Positions 1 to 7,266 of a DNA stretch of 64,000 nucleotides are shown here, piece by piece. Source of the stretch: Pedobacter cryoconitis. Lineage in GTDB: Bacteria > Bacteroidota > Bacteroidia > Sphingobacteriales > Sphingobacteriaceae. How positions within the stretch are numbered: position 1 is the stretch's first letter; every line of letters starts with the position of its first letter. The translations under genes were made by a program, and so were the position numbers. The notes beneath the pieces were generated by a model, which saw only the letters and a list, made by a program, of their open reading frames with translations, searched no databases and was not told the DNA's origin. Location of the stretch: NCBI GenBank assembly GCA_019352875.1, contig JAAAFW010000008.1, positions 62,001 through 126,000 on the forward strand, written 5' to 3'.

Positions 1-1152
1 TTCCGTTACATCCTGCATGGAACCAATCATTCGTACTGGCAAGCCATCTCCATTAAAGATAATAAAAGCTCTGTCGAGTACAAACCGGTACGACCCATCA
101 GCACATCTGAAACGGTATTCAGCATTCAATCTGGTTTTATGATCCTCGATCAGGGAATTAGTCTTCCATAGTATTTTGTCCAAATCTTCCGGATGGACGT
201 GCTCCTGCCACCATTGTTTAGTGTAGGAAGTTTTTTCATGACCAAATATTCCTCTGATACCCTGGTTCCACAACATCTCGCCGGTAACCATATCCAAATC
301 CCAAATTGCATCACTGGTTGCCTTAGATACAATATCAAATCTTTTTAGACTAACCTCTTGTGCTTGCCTCGCCTGAATCTCCGCAGTACGATCTATTACC
401 ATTACCAGCCTTGCATTTCTGCCTTCAAAATGCACTGTATTGCCCTCAACATTTACTGAGATTACTTCTCCGTTCTTTTTCTGATGCTTCACACTGTTCT
501 TACTGAAACAACCCACGGTAACTTTGGTACATAACATTTCCTCAAGCGCAGGTATGTCACTTTTGAGACGGATATCTTTAATGGTCATTGCTAAAAATTC
601 ATCCCGGGTGTACCCGTAATGACTGATAGCTGCCTCGTTCACGTCCAGAAACTGCAAACTATCAAAATCATATACCCATTGCGGAACCGGGCTCAAGTTA
701 AATAACTCCCGATATTTCCGACGTTCATCCTGAAGCGTTTCAAGAGCTTTTTTACTCGCTGTAATATCTTTGAAATAAACTGAAAGTCCACTTCCTGAAG
801 GAAAAGCAGCAACTTCCACCCAAATTCCCCGTGGCGGAAAATACTCTTCAAACCGTACAGCGATATTCCGGTTCACCGCTTTATGATATTCGGTGAAGAA
901 CTTCAGTGGTACAGCATCTGCATAAACATCCCATAAATTTCTACCTATAACTTTTGACCGGGGCATAAGCATTAGTCGTTCAGCCTCTTTATTCCAGTAA
1001 GTGACTCTCCATTCTTCATCCACTTCAAAAAATGCATCTGTAAAACTTTCCAGAATATTGGAAATCCTCTTTTGATATTGAGACAGTTGATATTCAAAAT
1101 CTGCTGTCTCACTGAAAAACTCAGGGTTTCTTTGATTTTGATGGTCCGTCAT
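1..1152 (-). CDS. Multi-PAS signalling protein, 3' end cut by window edge (probable sensor histidine kinase)
   Basis: An open frame runs from an ATG at 1150-1152 to base 1 with no stop, so 384 N-terminal residues are visible. I read three successive PAS-like domains, roughly residues 28-130, 143-265 and 275-384. They carry typical PAS phrases such as NILESFTDAFFEVD, YRELFNLSPVPQWVYDFD and AIWDLDMVTGEMLWN, and the third runs into a PAC-type end (MIGSMQDVTE). There is no signal peptide or membrane segment in the visible part, so a cytosolic sensor is likely. Proteins of this layout in Bacteroidota usually end in a HisKA/HATPase kinase, but that part is outside the window and is inference. It is transcribed away from the hydrolase gene behind it, which lies on the same strand. 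Confidence 0.85.
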   Translation of the reverse strand, partial: MTDHQNQRNPEFFSETADFEYQLSQYQKRISNILESFTDAFFEVDEEWRVTYWNKEAERLMLMPRSKVIGRNLWDVYADAVPLKFFTEYHKAVNRNIAVRFEEYFPPRGIWVEVAAFPSGSGLSVYFKDITASKKALETLQDERRKYRELFNLSPVPQWVYDFDSLQFLDVNEAAISHYGYTRDEFLAMTIKDIRLKSDIPALEEMLCTKVTVGCFSKNSVKHQKKNGEVISVNVEGNTVHFEGRNARLVMVIDRTAEIQARQAQEVSLKRFDIVSKATSDAIWDLDMVTGEMLWNQGIRGIFGHEKTSYTKQWWQEHVHPEDLDKILWKTNSLIEDHKTRLNAEYRFRCADGSYRFVLDRAFIIFNGDGLPVRMIGSMQDVTE

Positions 1153-1236
1153 AATAAAAAAGGTAAATACAATTAAACAAAAGGATTTACGTTTATAACG
1201 TCCTTTACAAAGGATAGTTTTCAGAAAAAGATGATC

Positions 1237-2145
1237 TTATTGTCGAAAAGTATTATCTAAAGATTTCGTACTGCCGCCGCTGGCCTTAATCCACTGAACA
1301 GCAGTATTAAATGGGTCCGGTAATTTCGAGGAGGTCGTGTTATGTCCCAGCTCTGGAAACAAATGGTATTCATAACGCTTACCCTTAGCTTTAAGCAAAT
1401 TAAGGTGTTCTATAGACAAGTTTACCGGAATTTGAACATCTTTTCCGCCAAAAAGCCAGAGTCCCCGAATTGAGAGCGCCGCCAGGGCATCGCGCGGATC
1501 CGTGGCAGCAAACTGATACCGGTCTGCGTCACTGCGTATATGTTCGCGCGCCTCAGCTTCTGTATGCGTTTCCCAAAAGCCGGGCTTTCCCTCTGTATAA
1601 AATTGAAATCGCAATTGTTCCAGCGTTGTAACAACTGGTCCGCTAAACAATACCATAAAGCTCACATTAGGATTTTCTTTTGCGGCCAAGGGAATAACCC
1701 AGCCAGCCTGGCTAAACCCCATTAAGCCTAACGGACCATGATTAGTTGGTAAATGTGCCAGCAAAGCATTAGAGGCGGCGCTTGCATCTAATGCTAACAG
1801 GTTGAGATTCGAAGAATCAATGTTATTGGTTCCTACTTCAGGCCCTGCATAAACCCCACCCGATTTTCCCACCCCGCGTTTATCATATGTTAATACGGCG
1901 ATACCATTTTCTGCCAAAAGAGAAGCTATTTTTACCATCCTTGTTTCCTGGCCAGACCCGTGTACAAGAACTACCGCCCCATACAGATGTTTAGGCTTAA
2001 AGATGGTGCCTGCCAGCGTGACTCCGGCACTATTAAATTCAACATCATCCATAGTGAAGTCGAGCCGGTGAGCAGGCTCAGTTACCGTTTGGCCAAACGA
2101 ACTAAAACTGAAGCAGCAGAGAAGAAGAAGTAAATATGATTTCAT
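1237..2145 (-). CDS. Secreted alpha/beta hydrolase (dienelactone hydrolase/serine aminopeptidase type)
   Basis: This is a 302-residue protein when started at the ATG at 2143-2145. That start begins directly with a signal peptide (MKSYLLLLLCCFSFSSFGQ) and is preferred over an upstream in-frame start that adds eight polar residues. The fold is shown by the oxyanion loop LVHGSG (residues 60-65), the nucleophile elbow GFSQAG with Ser145, an acid candidate in FGGKDVQIP (Asp236) and the catalytic His268 in ELGHN. All three triad residues are present, so it should be an active exported esterase or peptidase. The substrate cannot be read from the sequence. It stands alone, with about 84 bases to the PAS gene downstream and a 247-base gap behind it. 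Confidence 0.85.
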   Translation of the reverse strand: MKSYLLLLLCCFSFSSFGQTVTEPAHRLDFTMDDVEFNSAGVTLAGTIFKPKHLYGAVVLVHGSGQETRMVKIASLLAENGIAVLTYDKRGVGKSGGVYAGPEVGTNNIDSSNLNLLALDASAASNALLAHLPTNHGPLGLMGFSQAGWVIPLAAKENPNVSFMVLFSGPVVTTLEQLRFQFYTEGKPGFWETHTEAEAREHIRSDADRYQFAATDPRDALAALSIRGLWLFGGKDVQIPVNLSIEHLNLLKAKGKRYEYHLFPELGHNTTSSKLPDPFNTAVQWIKASGGSTKSLDNTFRQ

Positions 2146-2319
2146 GGTTTTTAATTTAAGGGGTATCAAACCCTGGTTATAGCTTATAATTTATAACATA
2201 AAACAATATTAAGCCGGCCCGAATCATGGAATTGATAAATGTGACAGAACAGAGGAAAAATGTGACGAAAGACAGGTCTATGTAAGAAAGCGCCAGATTT
2301 AAAAATCTCAAAAGAACAA

Positions 2320-2348
2320 AACCCCCTCTTCAAATTAAAGAGGGGGTT
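2320..2348 (-). terminator. Intrinsic terminator of the NmrA-type reductase gene
   Basis: An 11-bp perfect stem (2320-2330 with 2338-2348, GC-rich core CCCCCTCTT/AAGAGGGGG) with a 7-base loop is followed on the minus strand by a T-rich stretch. It lies 45 bases after the stop codon of the reductase. Confidence 0.75.
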
Positions 2349-2392
2349 AAGAAACTATTTCAAAATAATTAGTCCGTTTATGACTTGCAAAC

Positions 2393-3268
2393 TCAATAAA
2401 CCTGAGCTATAAACTGGGACATGGTTGTAGGTTTTCTACCTAAGAATCCTTCTAATGTGTTATTCAGGACATCCATTGTACCTTGTGCCTGAGCCAGCGC
2501 CCACATGGTAAACATCCCGATATATAAGTCCGGCACTCCAAACTGTTTCATTTTAGATTCAAATATGTCCACATCCAAAGATTCATAGCTAATATCTTTG
2601 CCCAACTGATAACCTATGGCTTTAGCTATCTCGCTAAAAGAAACGGAAGCCGAATTAGTTAAACTATAAATTTGCCGTTCATGCCCCTGGGTAGTTAATA
2701 TGTGTGCGGCGGCTTCTGCTAATTCTTCGCGAAGAACATAGCTTGCTTTACCCTCCCCCGCAGGAAATAATATGACGCCGGTTTCAGCTACTTTTTCTCC
2801 GGCAAAAATTGGTATCATTTCCAAATAAATACCATTCTGAAGAATTGTATAATCAACACCACTGCTTCTCAAATACGCTTCTGTTTGTGCATGTGAATTT
2901 TGGAATGCTGCTATAGACGAATCCTCAAAATTTGTTTTCCTTACAAAAGAGGTGTAAACAATGTATTTAACATTAGCCTCTTTTGCAGCCTTTATAATAT
3001 TTATGTGCTGAGCAGTTCTGTTCTCGACCGCCTGTCTATCGTTACTGGAAACTAATAATAGTTTGTCTACTCCCTGAAATGCTTTAACTAATGAATCATA
3101 GTCTGTGTAATCTCCGGCTTTTACTTCGATTCCCCTGTTTTTAAGATTGTCCGCATTTGCTGCGTTTCTTACTAAAGCGGATATTTCAGATGGCCTGACA
3201 CCTTTTTTTAATAAATGATCGATGGCTTTCGAACCAAATTTACCTGTTGCACCTGTTACTAAAATCAT
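2393..3268 (-). CDS. NmrA-like NAD(P)-binding quinone reductase (QOR2/YtfG type)
   Basis: This 291-residue atypical short-chain dehydrogenase starts with the dinucleotide-binding motif VTGATGKFG (residues 4-12). It has the NmrA-style second strand and the phrase LLVSSNDR near residue 75, as in NAD(P)H:quinone oxidoreductase 2 and azoreductase-like proteins. Length matches the family (280-290). It is cytosolic, with no signal peptide. It lies divergently from an HxlR regulator with a shared 109-base promoter region that contains palindromic sites, a common arrangement for electrophile- or quinone-induced reductases. Induction by quinones or aldehydes is inference. The Asp/Lys catalytic details of the family cannot be assigned with certainty here. 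Confidence 0.85.
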   Translation of the reverse strand: MILVTGATGKFGSKAIDHLLKKGVRPSEISALVRNAANADNLKNRGIEVKAGDYTDYDSLVKAFQGVDKLLLVSSNDRQAVENRTAQHINIIKAAKEANVKYIVYTSFVRKTNFEDSSIAAFQNSHAQTEAYLRSSGVDYTILQNGIYLEMIPIFAGEKVAETGVILFPAGEGKASYVLREELAEAAAHILTTQGHERQIYSLTNSASVSFSEIAKAIGYQLGKDISYESLDVDIFESKMKQFGVPDLYIGMFTMWALAQAQGTMDVLNNTLEGFLGRKPTTMSQFIAQVY

Positions 3269-3290
3269 ATTTAATGTTTTTGTTGTAATG

Positions 3291-3298
3291 CAAACCTA
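3291..3298 (-). promoter_or_regulatory. -7 element of the reductase gene
   Basis: TAGGTTTG on the minus strand matches the Bacteroidota -7 consensus TAnnTTTG, 22 bases before the ATG at 3268. No clear -33 TTG is seen. That position is covered by the palindrome at 3309-3321, which fits repression or activation at this site. Confidence 0.55.
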
Positions 3299-3308
3299 GC
3301 CATATTCA

Positions 3309-3321
3309 TATACTAAGTATA
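3309..3321. promoter_or_regulatory. Perfect 13-bp palindrome, probable HxlR operator 1
   Basis: TATACT-A-AGTATA is perfectly symmetric. It lies between the reductase and hxlR genes, over the -33 region of the reductase promoter. HxlR/YodB-type dimers bind short dyads of this size, so the assignment is by context. Confidence 0.6.
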
Positions 3322-3322
3322 C

Positions 3323-3353
3323 TTTGTTATTAAAGATTAGTACTATACTTTTG
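3323..3353 (+). promoter_or_regulatory. Promoter of the HxlR regulator gene
   Basis: TTTG at 3323-3326 (-33) and TACTTTTG at 3346-3353 (-7, exact match to TAnnTTTG) are 19 bases apart. They put the transcription start near 3360, about 18 bases before the ATG at 3378. Confidence 0.6.
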
Positions 3354-3366
3354 TATACTAAGAATA
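3354..3366. promoter_or_regulatory. Second copy of the HxlR operator-like palindrome
   Basis: TATACT-A-AGAATA repeats the 3309-3321 palindrome with one changed base. It lies just after the -7 element of hxlR, at the expected transcription start, which would suit autorepression. Centres of the two copies are 45 bp apart. Confidence 0.5.
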
Positions 3367-3377
3367 ACGTATAGAAC

Positions 3378-3755
3378 ATGAGTGATTTCAAAGAATTATT
3401 AGATAGGGATAAAGTGCAGCAGTGTCCAAGGCATTATGTTCTGGCATTAACGGATACCCTAAATGTCATGAATGGTAAATGGAAACTACCGATAATTGCC
3501 TCGCTGCTGCATGGGAAAATCAGGTTTAAAGATTTACAGGAAAATATTGATAAAATAACTCCCAGAATGTTATCAAAAGAGTTGAAAGAACTGGAAATCA
3601 ACGGTATGATTGAGCGTAAAGTCTATAATCAAACTCCTGTGTTAATAGAATATATTTTAACCGAGTCCGGAAAAAATATAACCAGTGTAATTGATGCAAT
3701 GATCGACTGGGGAATGCTGCATAGAACCGAAGTTATCAAAAGCAGGTGGCCATAA
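3378..3755 (+). CDS. HxlR-family winged-helix transcriptional regulator
   Basis: This 125-residue DNA-binding protein has the full HxlR signature: a Cys near the N-terminus followed by a conserved core (CPRHYVLALTDTL, Cys16), the phrase GKWKLPIIASL, a helix-turn-helix around residues 47-72 (RFKDLQENI...ITPRMLSKELKEL) and a wing at 78-92. The Cys near the start is the redox/electrophile sensor in characterised relatives such as YodB and HypR, so Cys16 may sense quinones or oxidants here. That role is inference. Length is normal for the family. It is divergent from the NmrA-type reductase, the likely target, and two palindromes between them are candidate operators. Confidence 0.88.
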   Translation: MSDFKELLDRDKVQQCPRHYVLALTDTLNVMNGKWKLPIIASLLHGKIRFKDLQENIDKITPRMLSKELKELEINGMIERKVYNQTPVLIEYILTESGKNITSVIDAMIDWGMLHRTEVIKSRWP

Positions 3756-3784
3756 AAAAACCGGAATTGATCGCTCAATTCCGG
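3754..3784 (-). terminator. Terminator of the mesX operon, containing the last stop codon
   Basis: CCGGAATTGA-TCGC-TCAATTCCGG is a perfect 10-bp stem with a 4-base loop (3761-3784), followed on the minus strand by seven T (3754-3760). The TGA stop of the thioesterase (3775-3777) lies inside the upstream arm. Confidence 0.85.
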
Positions 3785-4062
3785 TCAGTACCCGAGAGCG
3801 GCCTGGTATTGCCAACCTGTTTAACACGCCCCACCAATTCAATGATCGTACCAGCGGGAATTGACTTTTTAAAATCAATGCGGTCGCTGCTCACTGTCAC
3901 CATCATCTGGCGGCTGAAACGCGTAGCGGCCATAAAAGCGACTTCGTCCATCATGGCCATGGCGGTGCCACCAAATAGCGTATCATAGTGGTTGGTGGTA
4001 TTGGGGAATACGGTCTTGAACACCCGTGTTTCTGAAGCTTGAATACGTTCTGTTAAATTCAT
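3775..4062 (-). CDS. Hotdog-fold acyl-CoA thioesterase, C-terminally shortened (possible pseudogene)
   Basis: From the ATG at 4060-4062 this is 95 residues; a GTG at 4066-4068 is an alternative. The first 85 or so residues are a clear YciA/acyl-CoA hydrolase hotdog: NHYDTLFGG, followed by the MMDEVAFMAA helix with the conserved acidic residue, and FKKSIPAGTIIELVGRVKQVGNT. Relatives continue for another 35-45 residues with the last beta strands. Here the frame instead ends after RPLSGTDRN, with its stop inside the terminator stem. Either an internal deletion or a frameshift has removed the C-terminus. It starts 3 bases after the stop of the Old Yellow Enzyme gene and is the last gene of the mesX operon. 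Activity is doubtful because the missing strands complete the hotdog sheet. Confidence 0.7.
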   Translation of the reverse strand: MNLTERIQASETRVFKTVFPNTTNHYDTLFGGTAMAMMDEVAFMAATRFSRQMMVTVSSDRIDFKKSIPAGTIIELVGRVKQVGNTRPLSGTDRN

Positions 4063-4064
4063 TG

Positions 4065-5189
4065 TCACTTAATTAATATTTGATCATCTATTATTTGTGT
4101 AGCGTTTTCTTCGTCCCAGCGAGAATAATCGATATACCCCTGTTTCCCGCCACCATACATTGTCACCCTGTCCGGCTCAATAAGCGGTGCATTTTTCTCG
4201 AACCGTTCAGGCAGGTCAGGGTTTGCGATGTATAGCTTGCCAAAGGAGATCAGCTTCGCAATACCTTTTTCAAGCTCTGCTTCGGCGGAAGCCTTATCAT
4301 ACCCTGCATTGGCAATAACTACTTGGCGAATCTTCCTGCCGAAGAGCTTGATCTCGTCTTCAGCTGCATAATGTTCAGGCGAAGGAAAATTTGGGTTGCA
4401 CCTCATGATTTCCACATAGGCAAAGTCCATATCGTTCAGTTTTTCGATCAGGTAGGTATAGGTAGCGACAGGGTCATCTAGTATCATATCGCCATAGCAA
4501 TGGAAAGGAGATATTTTAATACCCACCTTTTCACCACCCACCACACGGATCAATTCCTGCATCACCTCCAGCACGAAGCGGACTTTGTTGGGGATGCTGC
4601 CGCTGTAAGCATCCGTCCTTTGGTTGGAACTTTCCGCTAAGAACTGGTTGGGCAGATAGCCATTGCAGGCGTGAAGCGTGACTCCATCGAACCCTGCCGT
4701 TATCGCATTTTTTGCGGCCTGGCCATAGTCCCTAATGGTTTGCCTGATTTCCGCGATTGTCATTTCCTGAGGTATCTCGAAGTCCTTCCTACCCTGAGAA
4801 GTAAAATGCTGCATTCCCAGGATGGGCAAGGGTGATGGCGCAAGCGGGAGCTTTCCATTCCGGTCTATAGAATGTCCCATACGGCCGGTGTGCCAAAGCT
4901 GGGCAATTATTACGCCGCCTTTGTCATGTACGGCTGTGGTTACCTTTTTCCAGGCTGCTATTTGCTGATCGGTAAAAATGCCTGGCGTAAGCGGACTGCC
5001 GGTAGCCTCTTCACTGATCCTGATGGCTTCGCTGAACAGCAAACCTGCACTTGCCCTTTGTGCATAGTATTCTACCGTGATATCACTCACCAGACCATTT
5101 CTGTCTGTACGGCCCCTGGTCATCGCTGCCATGGCTATTCTATTTTTTAGGCTGACATTGCCCAGCTGTATTTTTTCTAAAAGCTTCAT
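4065..5189 (-). CDS. Alkene reductase, Old Yellow Enzyme family (NemA/OYE-like)
   Basis: This is a 374-residue FMN-dependent TIM-barrel oxidoreductase that would reduce activated C=C bonds or nitro compounds with NAD(P)H. Visible family marks are AAMTRGRT near residue 20 (flavin-side Thr24), AQLWHTGR (96-103), the substrate-binding pair His173 and Asn176 in LHACNGYL, the proton donor Tyr178, and NQRTDAYSGS (189-198, where most relatives have YGGS). The C-terminal FGKLYIANPDLPERF is also typical. It is cytosolic. Its ATG lies 4 bases after the stop of the BASS transporter gene, so it is translationally coupled in the riboswitch-controlled mesX operon. That placement is unusual and suggests a role linked to methionine or methyl-donor metabolism (inference). 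Confidence 0.9.
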   Translation of the reverse strand: MKLLEKIQLGNVSLKNRIAMAAMTRGRTDRNGLVSDITVEYYAQRASAGLLFSEAIRISEEATGSPLTPGIFTDQQIAAWKKVTTAVHDKGGVIIAQLWHTGRMGHSIDRNGKLPLAPSPLPILGMQHFTSQGRKDFEIPQEMTIAEIRQTIRDYGQAAKNAITAGFDGVTLHACNGYLPNQFLAESSNQRTDAYSGSIPNKVRFVLEVMQELIRVVGGEKVGIKISPFHCYGDMILDDPVATYTYLIEKLNDMDFAYVEIMRCNPNFPSPEHYAAEDEIKLFGRKIRQVVIANAGYDKASAEAELEKGIAKLISFGKLYIANPDLPERFEKNAPLIEPDRVTMYGGGKQGYIDYSRWDEENATQIIDDQILIK

Positions 5190-5193
5190 AGGA

Positions 5194-6216
5194 CTATTTT
5201 TCTTCTTTTCGCCGGGCCATACCCTGAGCGATGATGCTGGCGGCTATCAATTGCATGGCATGGTATAGCATTAATGGCAGCAATACGATCCCTGTGATTG
5301 TGCTGTGCTGAAAGAGCACTTTTGACATGACCGTTCCATGTACCAGTGACTTTTTAGACCCGCAAAATAAAACCGTAATGCGATCTTCATCTGAAAAGCC
5401 AAACAAACGGCTGAGTAGTCCGACGCAAAAGAATACGGCAAAAAACAAAGCTATCATCCCTGCGGCAAGTCCTGCAAGTTCAAGCGCTGTAAAGCCTGCA
5501 AATAAATGTTCGGAGAATGACTTACAGAACGACGTGTAAATGATGGTAAGGATGATTGCCTGGTCGAAATATTTCAATTGCTTCTTATATTTTTCGGCAA
5601 TGGCGCCAAAACGTGCGTTAAGACTGATGCCAATGATGACAGGTAACAACACTTGAAGAACCAACTTGATGACGATATCGGTGACATCAAAATCACCTGT
5701 TGCAGAAGCAATGAACAGTCCAACCCAGAGCGGCGTCACCACTACGCCGATCAAACTGGAAATGCTCGCATTGAAAATGGCCGCGGGAATGTTGCCTTTA
5801 GCGATGGAAACCATGACCACCGAAGAGGAAACGGTGGATGGTAAAGCCGCCAGAAAAAATATACCCAACCAAAGCACTTCGAAATCGGTGCCGACGAACA
5901 GCGGGCGGGACGCCAGGACGATGAGCGGAAAAAACAAAAAAGTCGTCAATTGGACGATGATGTGCATCTTCCAGTTGACAAGCCCGGCTTTTAATTTCTC
6001 CACGCTCAATCTTAGGCCATAGAATAAAAAGATCAACGAAACGCCAGCACCTGCGATCTGCTCCAGGGAAAATGGTTCTTTGACCATGCCCGGCTGCGGT
6101 AAAAAATAGGCCAGCAGGATCATGGTGCCTATCATGAGCAGGAAACCGTCAAAACCTGCTTTACCTAATATTGCTAATAACTTCTTCAATGTACTTTTAT
6201 ATATTCTTAACCGCAT
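5194..6216 (-). CDS. BASS/SBF-like transporter (YfeH type, bile acid:sodium symporter superfamily)
   Basis: This 340-residue inner-membrane protein is strongly hydrophobic throughout, with about nine or ten predicted transmembrane segments. Family marks are FLFYGLRLSVEKLKAGL (first repeat), FFLAALPSTVSSSVVMVSIAKGN with the Ser-rich crossover, and near the C-terminus VLFCGSKKSLVHG with LVHGTVMSKVLF. That pattern fits the SBF-like (YfeH) branch rather than true bile acid carriers. The ATG at 6214-6216 overlaps the end of mesD by 20 bases, and the next gene follows after 4 bases, so it is firmly inside the operon. Because the operon makes methionine from an unknown methyl donor, import of that donor or a precursor is a reasonable guess. 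The substrate is not readable from sequence. Confidence 0.85.
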   Translation of the reverse strand: MRLRIYKSTLKKLLAILGKAGFDGFLLMIGTMILLAYFLPQPGMVKEPFSLEQIAGAGVSLIFLFYGLRLSVEKLKAGLVNWKMHIIVQLTTFLFFPLIVLASRPLFVGTDFEVLWLGIFFLAALPSTVSSSVVMVSIAKGNIPAAIFNASISSLIGVVVTPLWVGLFIASATGDFDVTDIVIKLVLQVLLPVIIGISLNARFGAIAEKYKKQLKYFDQAIILTIIYTSFCKSFSEHLFAGFTALELAGLAAGMIALFFAVFFCVGLLSRLFGFSDEDRITVLFCGSKKSLVHGTVMSKVLFQHSTITGIVLLPLMLYHAMQLIAASIIAQGMARRKEEK

Positions 6217-7240
6217 TTTCTTTGCGTATGATCTCTGCGCCTGCGCTCAAAGCACTTAACTTACCTCTGGCTACGTTTCGGGACAAAGGAGCCATACCAC
6301 AGTTTGTACTAGGGTAAAGATTCTCAATATCCACAAATTCAAGCGCTTTGCGTAGGGTATTAGCTACTTCTTCGGGTGTTTCGATCGTGTTGCTTGCCAC
6401 GTCAATAGCGCCGACCATCACTTTTTTACCGCGAACCAGTTCCATCAGATCTAAGGGCACGTTTGAGTTGTGGCATTCTAATGATACCACATCAATCTTA
6501 GATTTTTGAATTTTAGGGAAAATTTCTTCGTATTGACGCCATTCTGATCCCAATGTTTTTTTCCAGTCGTTATTGGCCTGTATTCCGTAACCGTAGCAGA
6601 TATGTACCGCAGTTTCGCATTTTAAACCTTCAATTGCCCTTTCCAGCGTTGCCATTCCCCAATCGTTTACTTCATCGAAGAACACGTTAAATGCAGGTTC
6701 ATCAAACTGGATAATATCTATCCCGGCCTCCTGCAGTTCCCTAGCTTCTTCATTGAGGGCTTTGGCAAATTCCCAGGCCAGTTTTTCCCGGCTTTTGTAA
6801 TGGCCATCGTACAACGTATCTACCATAGTCAACGGGCCGGGTAACGCCCATTTGATGGGTTTATTGGTCTGTTTACGCAAAAATTTGGCGTCTTCAACAA
6901 AAACTGCTTTTTGTCGGGCAACATCGCCCACAACCATCGGAACACTCGCATCATAGCGGTCACGGATTCGTACCATTTTGCGATTTTCAAAATCTACACC
7001 GCTTAGATGCTCGATAAAGGTGGTCACGAAATGTTGGCGTGTCTGCTCACCATCACAAACGATATCCAATCCTGCCAATTCCTGTTCCTGCAGTGTTATG
7101 CGCAGCGCATCCTGTTTTCCTTCCGATAACTGGTCGCCTTCCAATTTCCATGGTGACCATAGTTTTTCAGGTGGTGCAAGCCAGGCAGGTTTGGGCAAAC
7201 TTCCCACAATTGAAGTGGGCAATAATAATTTCTTCGTCAT
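6197..7240 (-). CDS. mesD: Core methionine synthase, folate- and cobalamin-independent type (MesD)
   Basis: The protein is 347 residues, i.e. only the catalytic half of MetE (full MetE is about 750); the N-terminal folate-binding half is absent. The zinc site that activates homocysteine is intact: His213 and Cys215 (AVHICYGYG), Glu255 (SLECHN) and Cys314 (STNCGM). The substrate phrase QFDEPAF (178-184) is typical of the family. It lies 26 bases downstream of a DUF1852 gene. Core synthases paired with DUF1852 form the MesD family of aerobic bacteria, shown genetically by Price and colleagues to need DUF1852 and oxygen but neither methyl-folate nor B12. The methyl donor is unknown. The upstream cobalamin riboswitch fits a B12-sparing role. 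Confidence 0.9.
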   Translation of the reverse strand: MTKKLLLPTSIVGSLPKPAWLAPPEKLWSPWKLEGDQLSEGKQDALRITLQEQELAGLDIVCDGEQTRQHFVTTFIEHLSGVDFENRKMVRIRDRYDASVPMVVGDVARQKAVFVEDAKFLRKQTNKPIKWALPGPLTMVDTLYDGHYKSREKLAWEFAKALNEEARELQEAGIDIIQFDEPAFNVFFDEVNDWGMATLERAIEGLKCETAVHICYGYGIQANNDWKKTLGSEWRQYEEIFPKIQKSKIDVVSLECHNSNVPLDLMELVRGKKVMVGAIDVASNTIETPEEVANTLRKALEFVDIENLYPSTNCGMAPLSRNVARGKLSALSAGAEIIRKENAVKNI

Positions 7241-7266
7241 AGAATAATTTTAATGTGTCGTATTAA

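Noticed and set aside
4872..5150. Plus-strand frames inside the Old Yellow Enzyme gene and similar overlaps across the window
   Set aside because: They are reverse-frame shadows of well-supported genes with no independent motif.
6197..7240. Truncated MetE
   Set aside because: The gene lacks the N-terminal half but starts cleanly, keeps the zinc site and sits with DUF1852, which marks the MesD family and not a broken metE.
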